DNA from: Gammaproteobacteria bacterium | GTDB lineage: Bacteria; Pseudomonadota; Gammaproteobacteria; Steroidobacterales; Rariloculaceae | DNA: 64,000 nucleotides | Assembly (NCBI GenBank): GCA_022819855.1 | Contig: JAJEGN010000021.1 | Span: 89,424 to 153,423 of the forward strand | Reading direction: 5' to 3' | Part shown: positions 7,886 to 17,103 of the stretch, piece by piece | Position numbering within the stretch: position 1 is the first letter of the stretch | How the letters are laid out: the number at the start of each line of letters is the position of its first letter | The notes under the pieces: generated by a model | What the model was told of the DNA's origin: nothing | Seen by the model: only the letters and a program-made list of their open reading frames with translations | Database searches by the model: none | Made by a program: the position numbers and the translations under genes

Positions 7886-9738
7886 GTACGCGCGACCGCA
7901 TAGAGTCCGATCCCCGCGAGCGCCGCGATTCCGTTGAGTATCGAATCCGCACCGAACCAGATCGTACTGCCGCCGACCGCGACCGCACCGCCGACGAGCG
8001 CTACACCCAGTGCAAGCTCCCTGGCGACCGTGAGCCGCGTCCATTGCATACCCTGCGTAATCAACAGCGCTCCGATGAGCGCCGTGCCGATGGCGTAGAC
8101 GATCTCCACGGGTGAGCCGTCCAGGATCAACGCGGGGTTGAAGCACCACAGGAACGGCAACAGATACGCGATGGCTCCAAGCTTCACGCCCTCGAACGCC
8201 GTCCGCCACATGCCGCTGCCGGCGAGATTCGCCGCGACGAAACTCGCGATCGCGACGGGCGGCGTAAGAAACGACAGCAGCCCGAAGTAGAAGATGAAAA
8301 GGTGCGCCGCCATCGGCTCGACGCCCATCTCGACGATCGCCGGGGCGAGCACCACCGAGAGCACCACGTAGATCGCCGTCGTCGGCATGCCCATGCCGAG
8401 CACGATCGAGATGGCTCCGGTCAGGAGCAGCATCGCAAAGATGCCCGCGTTCTGGCCGATCTGGCTCAGCATGATCGATAGCGAAAAACCGAGCCCGGTG
8501 ATGTTCATGACGCCGATTACGACACCGGCACCGCCGCCGATCATTAGCAGGGGCAACATGTTCTCGCCGCCGCCCACGACCATCGCCGCGATCTCCCCCG
8601 GCCTCATGAAGCGCCGCCGGAGGATCGAAATGAGCACGAACAGCGTCACCACGGCAGCCAGGGCGGACAGGGCCGGATCGAAACCGCGGCCGAACAGCAG
8701 GTACATCAGCACGATCAGCGGCAGCAGGAACACCCAGCCCGTCCTGAAGAGCGCGCGCGCATCGGGCAGATCGCGCTTGTCCATGCCGTGCAGCGCGTAG
8801 CGCGCCGCGATCGCATCGACCTGCAGGAACAGGCTCACGTAGTAGAGCAGCGCCGGTACGAGCGCCGCCACGACGACTTCGACGTAGCTGAGCTGCAGGA
8901 ACTCGGCGATGAGAAAGGCGGTCGCGCCCATGACCGGCGGCGCAATCTGCCCGCCATTCGACGCGACGGCCTCGATCGCGCCGGCAAATCGCGCCTTGAA
9001 CCCGGACTTCTTCATGAGAGGGATCGTCACGATTCCGGTGGACATGATGTTGCCGATCACCGTGCCGTTGATCGAACCGAAGATGCTCGAGGCGACGACG
9101 GCGACCTTGGCCGGGCCGCCGCGCTTGTGGCCCATGCCCGCGAGGGCGAGATCCGTGAAGAACTTCGTCGCACCGGTCACCTCCATGAGGCGGCCAAGCA
9201 GGACGAACGCGAGAACGAGCGTACCGACCACGGTCATGACGAGGCCCGGAATGCCGTTCGTGTCCGCATAGACGTACATCACGAAGGCCTGAGCCGGCAG
9301 CGCCTCGGCCCGAACCGGCGCCGGCAGCACGTAGCCGAAGAGCCCATAGCCGATGAGGAGCCACACGAGCACGGTGATCGGTAGTCCGGCGGACTTGCGC
9401 ATGGCTTCCATGAGCAGCACGATCGCGACGATACCGGGAATGAACTTCTCGGCCGTGTAGCCTGCGACGTCGATGATCCAGTCGTTGTAGTTGACCGACA
9501 TCCAGAGCCACGAGCCGAGAGCGGCGAAGCCGAGCAGCACATCGACGACCCTGAAGCGCTCGAAGCACGGATACTTGAGCAAGGCGGCGGCGATACCGAT
9601 ACCGAGCAGCAGCCCGATCCATTCCGCCGCGATGAAGGAGAAGCCCGCGTATCTTGGGATATCGGCGATCCAGGCGATGCCGACAATGACGATCGCCGCG
9701 AGATAGAGCTGCTCAAGCAGCGTCAGCGCGCGTGCCAT
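7843..9738 (-). CDS. TRAP transporter fused permease (4TM/12TM, TAXI type)
   Basis: A 631-residue, very hydrophobic protein with the layout of fused TRAP permeases: a small-subunit-like N-terminal part, then a large DctM-like part. Typical segments are FGSINGTVIGNIMSTG, IEAVASNGGQIAPPVMGA and LGMGMPTTAIYVVLSVVLAP. These permeases use an ion gradient to import solutes delivered by a periplasmic TAXI-type binding protein. No binding-protein gene is visible here; the upstream gene encodes a lipoprotein of a different fold. The start ATG at 9738 begins MARALTLLEQLY. The 3' end overlaps the convergent SLC13 gene. Confidence 0.9.
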   Translation of the reverse strand: MARALTLLEQLYLAAIVIVGIAWIADIPRYAGFSFIAAEWIGLLLGIGIAAALLKYPCFERFRVVDVLLGFAALGSWLWMSVNYNDWIIDVAGYTAEKFIPGIVAIVLLMEAMRKSAGLPITVLVWLLIGYGLFGYVLPAPVRAEALPAQAFVMYVYADTNGIPGLVMTVVGTLVLAFVLLGRLMEVTGATKFFTDLALAGMGHKRGGPAKVAVVASSIFGSINGTVIGNIMSTGIVTIPLMKKSGFKARFAGAIEAVASNGGQIAPPVMGATAFLIAEFLQLSYVEVVVAALVPALLYYVSLFLQVDAIAARYALHGMDKRDLPDARALFRTGWVFLLPLIVLMYLLFGRGFDPALSALAAVVTLFVLISILRRRFMRPGEIAAMVVGGGENMLPLLMIGGGAGVVIGVMNITGLGFSLSIMLSQIGQNAGIFAMLLLTGAISIVLGMGMPTTAIYVVLSVVLAPAIVEMGVEPMAAHLFIFYFGLLSFLTPPVAIASFVAANLAGSGMWRTAFEGVKLGAIAYLLPFLWCFNPALILDGSPVEIVYAIGTALIGALLITQGMQWTRLTVARELALGVALVGGAVAVGGSTIWFGADSILNGIAALAGIGLYAVARTQTTPNAGQNVASR

Positions 9739-9860
9739 GAATCTCCCGGTCCTCGTTCAAGCTGCCGCAGCACGGACGCGAACCCCGGGACGGCCAGGCC
9801 CCGATGCGAACCTGAGCACCCGTGGCGCAAACCTCCTGCCAGCGGGCTCCTCCGCGTCTT

Positions 9861-11090
9861 CTACTCGGCGACGACGCGCCGGAACCTCTGCACGCGCTTG
9901 CCGGTGTTGACCTCCGAGGTGTAGAGATTGCCCGAGGAATCGGCCGCGATGTTGTGTACCCACTCGAACTGGCCCGCCTGCCTGCCGCCGCGGCCGAACG
10001 AATCCACCACTTCCATCGACTCGCGGTCGAGTATCCAGACTCGCTTGTTGTGCCCGTCGGAGACGAAGAGCCAGGCCTCGTCGGCGAACGCGGCCCGCTC
10101 GATGTCCCACGCCGCGCCCTGGTCGAGCGTCCACGGGGCGATGATGTGCTCGGAGACGAAGGTCCCATCCTGCTCGAACACCTGGATCCTGTTGCTCGTT
10201 CGATCGGCCACGTAGACCAGGCCGTCGCTCGTGAGTTCGATCCCGTGCACCGGCCCGCTGAAGTCCGCGAACGGCTCGCCGCCGGGCTCGTAGGCGGGCA
10301 GCGGGTCGTCGGACGGCTCGTTGCCGTACGCGCCCCAGTGGCGCTTGTAGGCGCCCGTGTCCATGTTGAAGACGACGACCCGCCTGTTGAGATAGCCGTC
10401 GGCGACGAAGACCTCCCGCGCCTGCGTATCGACGAACACATCGGCGGGCCGGCCGAGTCGCTCGGTGTCGTTGCTGCCGCCGTTCTCGCCGACCCGGCCG
10501 ATCGTCAACTGGCGAGTGCCGTCGCGGCTCATCTTGAGCACGATGTGGTCTGCGTCGCCGTTCCCGGCAAGCCAGACGTTGTCCTCGGCATCGACGAAAA
10601 TGCCGTGCTCGTTGAAGGGCCAGTCGTCTTCGGAATCGATCCATTCGCCTGACGCCTGGTCCCAGGTCGGGCCGCCCCAGGCCTGCACGAACTGCCCGTC
10701 GGCATCGAATTCCACGACCGACGGCGCCGGCGTGCAGCAGTCGGCCGTTGGCGGGTTCTGCACCGCAGCGGCCTCGTGCGCCGTGATCGTTCTCGGCCGA
10801 TGCACGAGCCAGACGTGATCGTTCGAATCCACGGCAATGCCCGCGACCTGGCCAAGTATCCAGTTCTCCGGCAGCTCGCCGGGCCAGGACGCATCGACTT
10901 CGTAGCGCGGCACGCCGGTGTCGGTCGTGCCTGCGGCATCGGCCGCGCTGGCGTCGGCTGCGCCTGCGTCAGCCTCCTCGGCGGGCGGCGGAGCCTCTGC
11001 CGGCGCCGGCGGCGCTTCCTGCGAACATCCCGCCAGGATCAACAACAGTGCTGCGGCAAGCGCCGCGGCGGTCCACGATTGCTTATTCAC
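9861..11090 (-). CDS. NHL-repeat beta-propeller lipoprotein
   Basis: A 409-residue predicted lipoprotein starting at GTG 11090, which has an AAGGGGG ribosome site just upstream. The signal peptide (TAAALAAALLLILAGCSQE) places the lipid-modified cysteine at residue 22. An Ala/Pro/Glu-rich linker follows, then repeated blades such as GIAVDSNDHVWLVHRP, GIFVDAEDNVWLAGNG, PADVFVDTQAREVFVADGY and HNIAADSSGNLYTSEVN, typical of NHL/SMP-30-like six-bladed propellers. Such proteins bind ligands or act as lyases or hydrolases; no activity can be assigned. The gene lies 122 bp upstream of the TRAP permease and reads the same way, so an accessory role in uptake is possible but speculative. Confidence 0.85.
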   Translation of the reverse strand: MNKQSWTAAALAAALLLILAGCSQEAPPAPAEAPPPAEEADAGAADASAADAAGTTDTGVPRYEVDASWPGELPENWILGQVAGIAVDSNDHVWLVHRPRTITAHEAAAVQNPPTADCCTPAPSVVEFDADGQFVQAWGGPTWDQASGEWIDSEDDWPFNEHGIFVDAEDNVWLAGNGDADHIVLKMSRDGTRQLTIGRVGENGGSNDTERLGRPADVFVDTQAREVFVADGYLNRRVVVFNMDTGAYKRHWGAYGNEPSDDPLPAYEPGGEPFADFSGPVHGIELTSDGLVYVADRTSNRIQVFEQDGTFVSEHIIAPWTLDQGAAWDIERAAFADEAWLFVSDGHNKRVWILDRESMEVVDSFGRGGRQAGQFEWVHNIAADSSGNLYTSEVNTGKRVQRFRRVVAE

Positions 11091-11299
11091 GGCATCCCCC
11101 TTTGTGTCGTGGTGCGCCGGTTCGGCACGGGTTCGCAGCTCCCCATCAGGATTGTGCAAGACGCCTTGCCGGCAGGAATGGTTTGACTGCATGGTAACGG
11201 CATTCCGGCCTCACGGGAAACGCACGGCAGCTTGCCTCCCCGCAAGGGCTCCGGCAGGATTGCGCGGGAACCATAACGCTCATACGGGGACACTGCATC

Positions 11300-12658
11300 G
11301 TGTACACAACCAATTTCATGCAAGGATTCTACAGGCGACTACCCGACGTGCTGCCGCGCCGCGCGGCGTGCGCCGGGCTATTCGTCGTCATGGGGTCCGC
11401 GGCTCTGCTGATGCAAGCCACCGTCGCCCAGGAATCCCGCATCGACCAACTATCGGCCGACGGTGAGGCCCAGGTGATCGCCTGGCGGCGTGACTTCCAC
11501 CAGTTTCCCGAACTCAGCAACCGGGAGTTCCGTACGGCAGGCGTCGTCGAGGAAGCGCTGCGCGGAATGGGGCTCGAGGTCGAGACCGGAATTGCCCACA
11601 CGGGCGTGGTCGCCTACCTGCGCGGCACCAGCGAACGCCCGCTCGTGGCCCTGCGCGCCGACATGGACGCGCTGCCGGTGACCGAGGCCACGGGGCTGCC
11701 GTTTGCGTCGACGGTGCGTACCGAATTCGCCGGGCAGGAAGTGGGCGTCATGCACGCCTGCGGTCACGACACCCACATGGCCATGCTGCTGGGCGTCGCA
11801 CAAAACCTCGTGGCGCTCCGGGACGACTTGCCGGGCTCGGTGCTGTTCATCTTCCAGCCCGCCGAGGAGGGGGCGCCGGAAGGTGAGGAAGGCGGCGCCG
11901 AACTGATGCTCAAGGAAGGGCTGTTCGACCGCTATCGACCGGACGCGATCTTCGGAATGCACGCGTTCTCGAATCTCCACACCGGCCAGATCGGCTATCG
12001 GGCCGGATCGATCATGGCGAGCGCGGACCGGTTCCGGCTCACCGTGCACGGCCGCCAGACTCACGGCGGGCGACCCTGGGACGGGGTGGACCCGATCGTG
12101 ACGGCGGCACAGATCATCACCGGCGTGCAGACCATCGTGAGCCGCCAGGTGGACCTTACGCGCGCGCCGGCCATCGTCAGCTTCGGGGCGATCAACGGCG
12201 GGATACGCAACAACATCATTCCCGACTCGGTCGAGTTGGTCGGGACGATCCGGAACCTCGACATGGGGACCCGGGACATGGTGCATGAGCGCTTACGCAC
12301 AACCGTCAGCGCGATCGCGGAGTCGGCGGGCGCACAGGCCGATCTGGAGATCATCGAGATGTACCCGGTGACCGCCAACGATCCCGGGCTGACACTGCAG
12401 ATGCTGCCCACCATCGAGCGCGTCGTCGGCCGCGAAAACATGGTCGAGGCCGAACCGCGTACGGTCGCGGAGGACTTCTCGTTCTTCGCGCTCGAGGTGC
12501 CGGGGCTCTATCTGACTCTCGGCGTGACGCCGCCAGACGTCGATGCCGCCACGGCTCCCGCAAACCACTCGCCCCTGTTCTACGTGGATGAAGCTGCGCT
12601 CGTGACGGGCGTGCGCGTGCTCACGCACCTGACCGTGGATTACATGAGCGGACCCTGA
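11300..12658 (+). CDS. Secreted M20-family amidohydrolase
   Basis: A 452-residue metallo-hydrolase of the M20D/amidohydrolase type (aminoacylase/hippurate hydrolase-like). Metal and catalytic motifs are ALRADMDALPVTE, HACGHDTHMAMLLG, FQPAEEG and FGMHAF. A dimerisation/lid domain follows, and the C-terminal VAEDFSFF supplies another metal ligand region. The N-terminus has a hydrophobic signal (AGLFVVMGSAALLMQATVAQE), so the enzyme is probably exported to the periplasm. The start is uncertain: GTG 11300 or ATG 11318. The 209-bp gap to the divergent lipoprotein gene is the likely promoter region for both. It probably cleaves N-acyl amino acids or peptide-like amides. Confidence 0.88.
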   Translation: MYTTNFMQGFYRRLPDVLPRRAACAGLFVVMGSAALLMQATVAQESRIDQLSADGEAQVIAWRRDFHQFPELSNREFRTAGVVEEALRGMGLEVETGIAHTGVVAYLRGTSERPLVALRADMDALPVTEATGLPFASTVRTEFAGQEVGVMHACGHDTHMAMLLGVAQNLVALRDDLPGSVLFIFQPAEEGAPEGEEGGAELMLKEGLFDRYRPDAIFGMHAFSNLHTGQIGYRAGSIMASADRFRLTVHGRQTHGGRPWDGVDPIVTAAQIITGVQTIVSRQVDLTRAPAIVSFGAINGGIRNNIIPDSVELVGTIRNLDMGTRDMVHERLRTTVSAIAESAGAQADLEIIEMYPVTANDPGLTLQMLPTIERVVGRENMVEAEPRTVAEDFSFFALEVPGLYLTLGVTPPDVDAATAPANHSPLFYVDEAALVTGVRVLTHLTVDYMSGP

Positions 12659-12744
12659 CGAGCGAGCCGGGTCGCGCGACTTCGTTCCCTCCCCCGCCAA
12701 CACCAGAACTCGGGGCACGATCCCGGCGAGGAGTTTCCTATCCC

Positions 12745-13449
12745 ATGAACGCACGACGAATCGTTTCGCATGACGACTGGATCTCCGCTCGCAAGGAACT
12801 GCTGGCGCAGGAGAAGCAATTTACGCGTCTGCGCGACCAATTGAGCCGCAGCATCCGGGACCTGCCCTGGGAGCGCATCGACAAGGACTATGTATTCGAT
12901 GGCCCCAGGGGACGCGAGACGCTGGCGGAACTTTTCGACGGCAGACGTCAACTCGTCGTCTACCATTTCATGTTCGATCCAGCCTGGGAGGAAGGCTGCA
13001 GGATCTGTTCTTTCATGGCCGACCACCTTGCGCCGCTGGTGGTCCATCTTGGCGAACGCGATGTCACGATGCTGGTCTGTTCGCGCGCCCCGCTTGCGAA
13101 GCTCGAAGCATTCAGACGCCGCATGGGCTGGGACTTCAAGTGGGTGTCCTCCGCCGGAAGCGACTTCAGCCGGGACTTTCGGGTTTCCTTTACCGAGGAA
13201 CAGATCGACGCGGGCGAAGTCGAGTACAACTATCGCAAGGAGCGCGGCATTCCGGGTACGGAATTACCCGGCATGAGCGTGTTCGCAAGGAACGGCGCCG
13301 GCGAGGTCTTTCACACCTATTCGACCTACGCACGCGGCCTCGAGACGTTTCTGGGTGCGTATCGGTTTCTGGATATCGTTCCCAGGGGACGGGACGAAGA
13401 CGATCTCGCCTTCACGATGCAGTGGATTCGTCATCGCGACCGGTACTGA
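12745..13449 (+). CDS. DUF899 family thioredoxin-fold protein
   Basis: A 234-residue protein matching the DUF899 family: ARKELLAQEKQFTRLRDQL at the N-terminus, KDYVFDGPRGRETLAELF, the strand RQLVVYHFMFDPAWEEGCRIC, and YSTYARGLETFLGAY near the end. The family has a thioredoxin-like fold, but its biochemical role is not established. Two cysteines (GCRIC) sit where a redox site could be. The start ATG 12745 is preceded at a distance by CGAGGAG. It lies 86 bp after the M20 hydrolase on the same strand and converges on the alpha/beta hydrolase. Confidence 0.85.
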   Translation: MNARRIVSHDDWISARKELLAQEKQFTRLRDQLSRSIRDLPWERIDKDYVFDGPRGRETLAELFDGRRQLVVYHFMFDPAWEEGCRICSFMADHLAPLVVHLGERDVTMLVCSRAPLAKLEAFRRRMGWDFKWVSSAGSDFSRDFRVSFTEEQIDAGEVEYNYRKERGIPGTELPGMSVFARNGAGEVFHTYSTYARGLETFLGAYRFLDIVPRGRDEDDLAFTMQWIRHRDRY

Positions 13450-13480
13450 TTCACGCTCTGTGGTGGCATGCGCACAGCGC

Positions 13481-14422
13481 TCAGCCGCCGTCCGTCAGCC
13501 CGAGAAAGGCCCGTGTCCCGAGAGCGATTTCCGTTTCCGCGCCTTCGAGGTGGAAGTGGTGGCCGCCCGGCAGCGTCACTGTGTCCATCTGCTTGAACTT
13601 GCTCAACAATCTCTGGAACGTCTCGAAGTCGGCAAACGGACTGCGCTCGGCCATGATGGCGAGCACCGGGCAACGGACCCGGGAAATGAAGGCCTCGACG
13701 TGTTCTGCGGTCAGGCGCAATTCCGACCTTGCCCTGAGCCTTCGGTCCGAGTGCCAGCGGAAACCGCCCTCGACGCGCTCCAGGGATCTGCGCGCGAGAA
13801 TCCCCGCAGCCGATTGACTGACCGGCGAAAAGCCCGCGGCGCGCCCGCGCAGCGCGTCCTCGCGGGTCGGGTAAACGCGCCCGGTCCGGTCGCGCAGGGC
13901 CTTGCGCTCGGTCAGCGCCAGAGCGAGGTCGTCCGGCGCCTCTTCGGCCGTGCCGGTGATCGGTACACCGCCCTCGATGAGTACCAGGCGTTCCACCCGG
14001 TCGGGAAATGAACCGGCAAGAAGCGTCCCGATCGCTGCGCCGCGTGAGTGTCCGATGACGCTGAATCGCGACCAGCCAAGCTGAGCGGCCACTTCGAGAA
14101 CATCGCCGACATCCTCCAGGATGCTGTAGGTCGCGTCGGCCGAGCGGCGACCGCTCCTGCCGTGCCCGGCGCAGTCAAGCGCGACCAGGTGGCAGCCGCC
14201 GAGCAGCGGCGCGAGCAGATCGAAACTGCCCGCGTTATCCAGCCAGCCATGGATCGCGAGTACGGGCAGGCCGCCAGGCTCACCCCACTCGAGCGCCGCG
14301 ATCCGGAAACCGGGCAGTGAGAATTCACGCTCCCGGGGAGGCTGCGCAGCGAGATTTCGCGTCAGCGATGATTCGATTCCTGCGTCTCTTCCGCCCGGCG
14401 ATCGCGACGTATTTCGAGCCAT
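13481..14422 (-). CDS. Alpha/beta-fold hydrolase
   Basis: A cytoplasmic alpha/beta hydrolase of about 313 residues from ATG 14422 (a TTG two codons upstream is less likely). The oxyanion-hole motif HGWLDN, the nucleophile elbow GHSRG (Ser near residue 126) and the late histidine in GGHHFHLE are all present, with a plausible acid residue in CPVLAIMAERSPFAD. The spacing is as in the esterase/epoxide-hydrolase superfamily. Its substrate is unknown. The gene converges with the DUF899 gene and is separated from the efflux adaptor by about 90 bp. Confidence 0.85.
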   Translation of the reverse strand: MARNTSRSPGGRDAGIESSLTRNLAAQPPREREFSLPGFRIAALEWGEPGGLPVLAIHGWLDNAGSFDLLAPLLGGCHLVALDCAGHGRSGRRSADATYSILEDVGDVLEVAAQLGWSRFSVIGHSRGAAIGTLLAGSFPDRVERLVLIEGGVPITGTAEEAPDDLALALTERKALRDRTGRVYPTREDALRGRAAGFSPVSQSAAGILARRSLERVEGGFRWHSDRRLRARSELRLTAEHVEAFISRVRCPVLAIMAERSPFADFETFQRLLSKFKQMDTVTLPGGHHFHLEGAETEIALGTRAFLGLTDGG

Positions 14423-14512
14423 GTCCAAACGCGATCCGGCGATCGAAGAATTGGCTGAGAGCAGGTTCGCCGCCGCGAGTTGGCGTGATGCGGGTTCGCG
14501 AAAGGCAGCGGC

Positions 14513-16138
14513 TCAGCGGAACATGCGCATCATGCGCATGTTGCTGCTGTTCTGCTGCTGGAACGGCGTCGTGGAAATGCGGCTCGAGATCAGGTCGCGC
14601 AACATGGCCTGTTGCTCGAAGAGGCTCGAACTCGGCAGCAGGAGCACGCTGTCGCCCGGTTCGAGGCCCGCAAGGACTTCCGTGTAACGGAGATCGGTCA
14701 AACCGGTCTGTATCGTCACGGGAACGGGCTCGTCGTCACGCAGCGCGATGACCCAGTATTCTCCGCCGAACTGGTAGTTCGTGACGCTTGGGGACGACGC
14801 CCGGCGGCCGCCGCCGAAGCCTTCGCCGGGAGGTCCGCCAAAGGCCCCGCTAGCGATGCCTTCTCCGGGAGGCCCACCGAAGCCGCCATTCGGCCCTCCC
14901 GCGCCACCGAAACCTCCACCGCCGAAGCCTCCGCCCTGGCCGCCCCTGCCGCCGCCGAAACCTGCGGGCGGTCCGCCGTCAGCGAACATCTGCTGCATGA
15001 TCGGGCGCAGCATGGCCCGTTCTTCAGCGGTCAGCGTGCCGCCGTTGCTGCGCTTCTCGATCGCCGCTTCAACCGCCGCGGCGTCCACGCCTTCCGGAAG
15101 CTCGATCTCGCGGCCGGCCAGCGACAACACGTTGCGCGGCGGGCTTGCAAGTTCCAGCGTCTCCTGGCCGAGCATGGCGCGGAACTCCACTTCGGTCATG
15201 CCGAGCATCGCCGCCGTCGACTCGAAATCGGCCTCGGCCCGCAATGCCGCCGTGGGAACGGCAGCGACCGACTGCCGATCGGCAATTTCGATCTCGACGT
15301 CGGCGTTCATGCCGGGCATCAGCAGGCCGCCGCGGTTCTCCAGACGAATCAGCACGGCGAACATCGTGACATTCTGCTCGACGATCGCGAGCGGCTCGAT
15401 CTTGAGCACGACACCTTCGAAAGGCTGGTTGGGATAGGCCGCGACCGTCACGGTTGTCGGCATGTCGGGTCGAATCTTGCCGATATCGGTCTCGTCGACG
15501 AGCGTGCGCACCTGGACCGCATCGAGATTCGCCATCCTCATGAGGATCGTGCCGTCGCTGACCGCCTGGGTCGGCGAGGAGATCACCATCCCGGGCTCGA
15601 CGGCCTTCTCGATGATGGTTCCCGTGATCGGCGCGCGTACATCGGTATCGTCCATCGCAATGCGCGCGTTCTCGAGCGCCACCTCGGCGCTGACGACCTG
15701 CGCCTGCGAGTTGGCGAACTCCAGTTGCGACTGTTCGAAGTCGGATTCCGTCAGCGTGCCGGACTCATACAGCGTCTCGGCGCGTTCCATCTGCGTTCGT
15801 GCAATCGTGCGCCTCGCCCGGGCCGCCTCGAGATTGGCGTCGACTTCGGCCAGACGGTTCCGCGGTTCGCGCTTGTCCACCTCGACAAGCAGCGTTCCCG
15901 CCTCGACGACATCGCCCGTCTCGGCATGTACGGTGAGAATCTCGCCCGAAGCCTTGGACTTGACCTCGACGGTGGTCTCGGGCTCGATCACACCGGCGGC
16001 CTCGACGGTCACCTGAATGTCGCGGCGCTCGACGGGCGCCGCGTCGTAGAGCGGCGCGACTGCTTCGGCTTCGGTTCCGGTTTCGCAGCCGGCTGCGAGC
16101 AGGACGACCGCGGGCAGGACGAACGGCCATGCGCGCAT
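14513..16138 (-). CDS. MacA-like periplasmic adaptor lipoprotein with Gly-rich insert
   Basis: A 541-residue HlyD/MacA-type membrane-fusion protein. It has a lipoprotein signal (VVLLAAGCETG, Cys 18), a biotinyl-lipoyl half-motif (VEVKSKASGEILTVHAETG), a coiled-coil hairpin (RLAEVDANLEAARARRTIAR onward), the second lipoyl half (DTDVRAPITGTIIEKAVEPG) and beta-barrel segments. It should link an inner-membrane ABC exporter to an outer-membrane channel. An unusual Gly/Pro/Phe-rich insert (about residues 395-455) contains two GGPPGEG repeats, and the tail is Met/Arg-rich. The ATG lies 1 nt after the stop of the ATPase gene. No permease gene follows. Confidence 0.87.
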   Translation of the reverse strand: MRAWPFVLPAVVLLAAGCETGTEAEAVAPLYDAAPVERRDIQVTVEAAGVIEPETTVEVKSKASGEILTVHAETGDVVEAGTLLVEVDKREPRNRLAEVDANLEAARARRTIARTQMERAETLYESGTLTESDFEQSQLEFANSQAQVVSAEVALENARIAMDDTDVRAPITGTIIEKAVEPGMVISSPTQAVSDGTILMRMANLDAVQVRTLVDETDIGKIRPDMPTTVTVAAYPNQPFEGVVLKIEPLAIVEQNVTMFAVLIRLENRGGLLMPGMNADVEIEIADRQSVAAVPTAALRAEADFESTAAMLGMTEVEFRAMLGQETLELASPPRNVLSLAGREIELPEGVDAAAVEAAIEKRSNGGTLTAEERAMLRPIMQQMFADGGPPAGFGGGRGGQGGGFGGGGFGGAGGPNGGFGGPPGEGIASGAFGGPPGEGFGGGRRASSPSVTNYQFGGEYWVIALRDDEPVPVTIQTGLTDLRYTEVLAGLEPGDSVLLLPSSSLFEQQAMLRDLISSRISTTPFQQQNSSNMRMMRMFR

Positions 16139-16139
16139 A

Positions 16140-16853
16140 TCAGTGCCTCACTTTCTCTTTACGATGGTCTTCGGCGACGGTGCCGTCCAACAGGTAGATG
16201 ATGCGCTCGGCGTTTTCCGCGACATCCGCTTCGTGCGTCACTACCAGGATCGTGTTTCCGCTTTCGTGCAGCTCCGTGAACAATGCCATGATTTCAACGC
16301 CGGTGGCTGAATCCAGATTACCCGTCGGCTCGTCAGCCAACAGGATGCTGGGCTCGGTCACGAGCGCCCGGGCAACCGCGACCCGTTGGCGCTGGCCGCC
16401 CGACATCTCGCTCGGGCGATGCATCATGCGATCTCCGAGGCCCACGCGCTCAAGCGCCGTTTCCGCACGCGCGATGCGCTCCTTGCGCTTCAGGCCCGCG
16501 TAGATCAACGGCATCTCGACGTTGTGCAGCGCGTTCGTGCGCGGCAGGAGATTGAATGTCTGAAAAACGAAGCCGACTTCCGTGTTGCGAACGCCGGCGA
16601 GTTCACGGTCGTTCATCTCCGAGACGAGCTTGCCGTTGAGCCAGTACTCGCCCTGGTCCGGCGTGTCGAGGCAGCCGATCATGTTCATCAGGGTCGACTT
16701 GCCGGAACCCGACGGCCCCATGATCGCCACGTATTCGCCGCGCTCGATGACGAGGTCGACGCCGCTCAGCGCATGGATGAATTCGTCGCCCATGCGATAG
16801 TGGCGCCGCAGGTCGTGCGTCCGAATGATCGCGTTGTCAGTTGCTTCGCTCAC
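16140..16853 (-). CDS. MacB-type ABC transporter ATP-binding protein
   Basis: A 237-residue ATPase of the MacB/LolD class. It shows Walker [10 protein letters not shown] (residues 46-54), the Q-loop VFQTFNLLP, the signature [15 protein letters not shown] and Walker [13 protein letters not shown]. It starts at GTG 16853 with GAGGTG upstream and forms a two-gene operon with the downstream adaptor. The class powers efflux of macrolides, peptides or lipoproteins through a partner with four transmembrane segments. In typical MacB the ATPase and permease are fused or adjacent; here no permease is visible on either side. The 250-bp stretch upstream (16854-17103) shows no gene. Confidence 0.9.
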   Translation of the reverse strand: MSEATDNAIIRTHDLRRHYRMGDEFIHALSGVDLVIERGEYVAIMGPSGSGKSTLMNMIGCLDTPDQGEYWLNGKLVSEMNDRELAGVRNTEVGFVFQTFNLLPRTNALHNVEMPLIYAGLKRKERIARAETALERVGLGDRMMHRPSEMSGGQRQRVAVARALVTEPSILLADEPTGNLDSATGVEIMALFTELHESGNTILVVTHEADVAENAERIIYLLDGTVAEDHRKEKVRH

Positions 16854-17103
16854 GCCACCGGCACCTCACCCATGTGACTTGGCGGATCGACTGCTACGAG
16901 CGGCCATTATCGCACTCATTCCTGCCCGCCTCGCGTCCGGGACGGGCGGCAGGGGCGCCTCTAAAGAATTCTTGACCATGCTGACCGCGCCAACGGCCGC
17001 GTTGTTCCCGAGCGCGCCAGCGCCGCAACTCCGCGCAGCCCCGTGGCACGAGCCCCGACGCACGCCGATGGTGCCGCTCGAGCGGCCGAGCCCCTCGCGG
17101 GCC

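Noticed and set aside
7109..9622. An 837-codon minus-strand frame overlapping the TRAP permease and SLC13 genes
   Set aside because: Arg-rich shadow in another frame of two well-supported transporter genes.
17073..17086. GCCGCTCGAGCGGC palindrome after the DUF4175 gene as a terminator
   Set aside because: No T tract follows on either strand, and such GC palindromes are expected by chance at this GC content.
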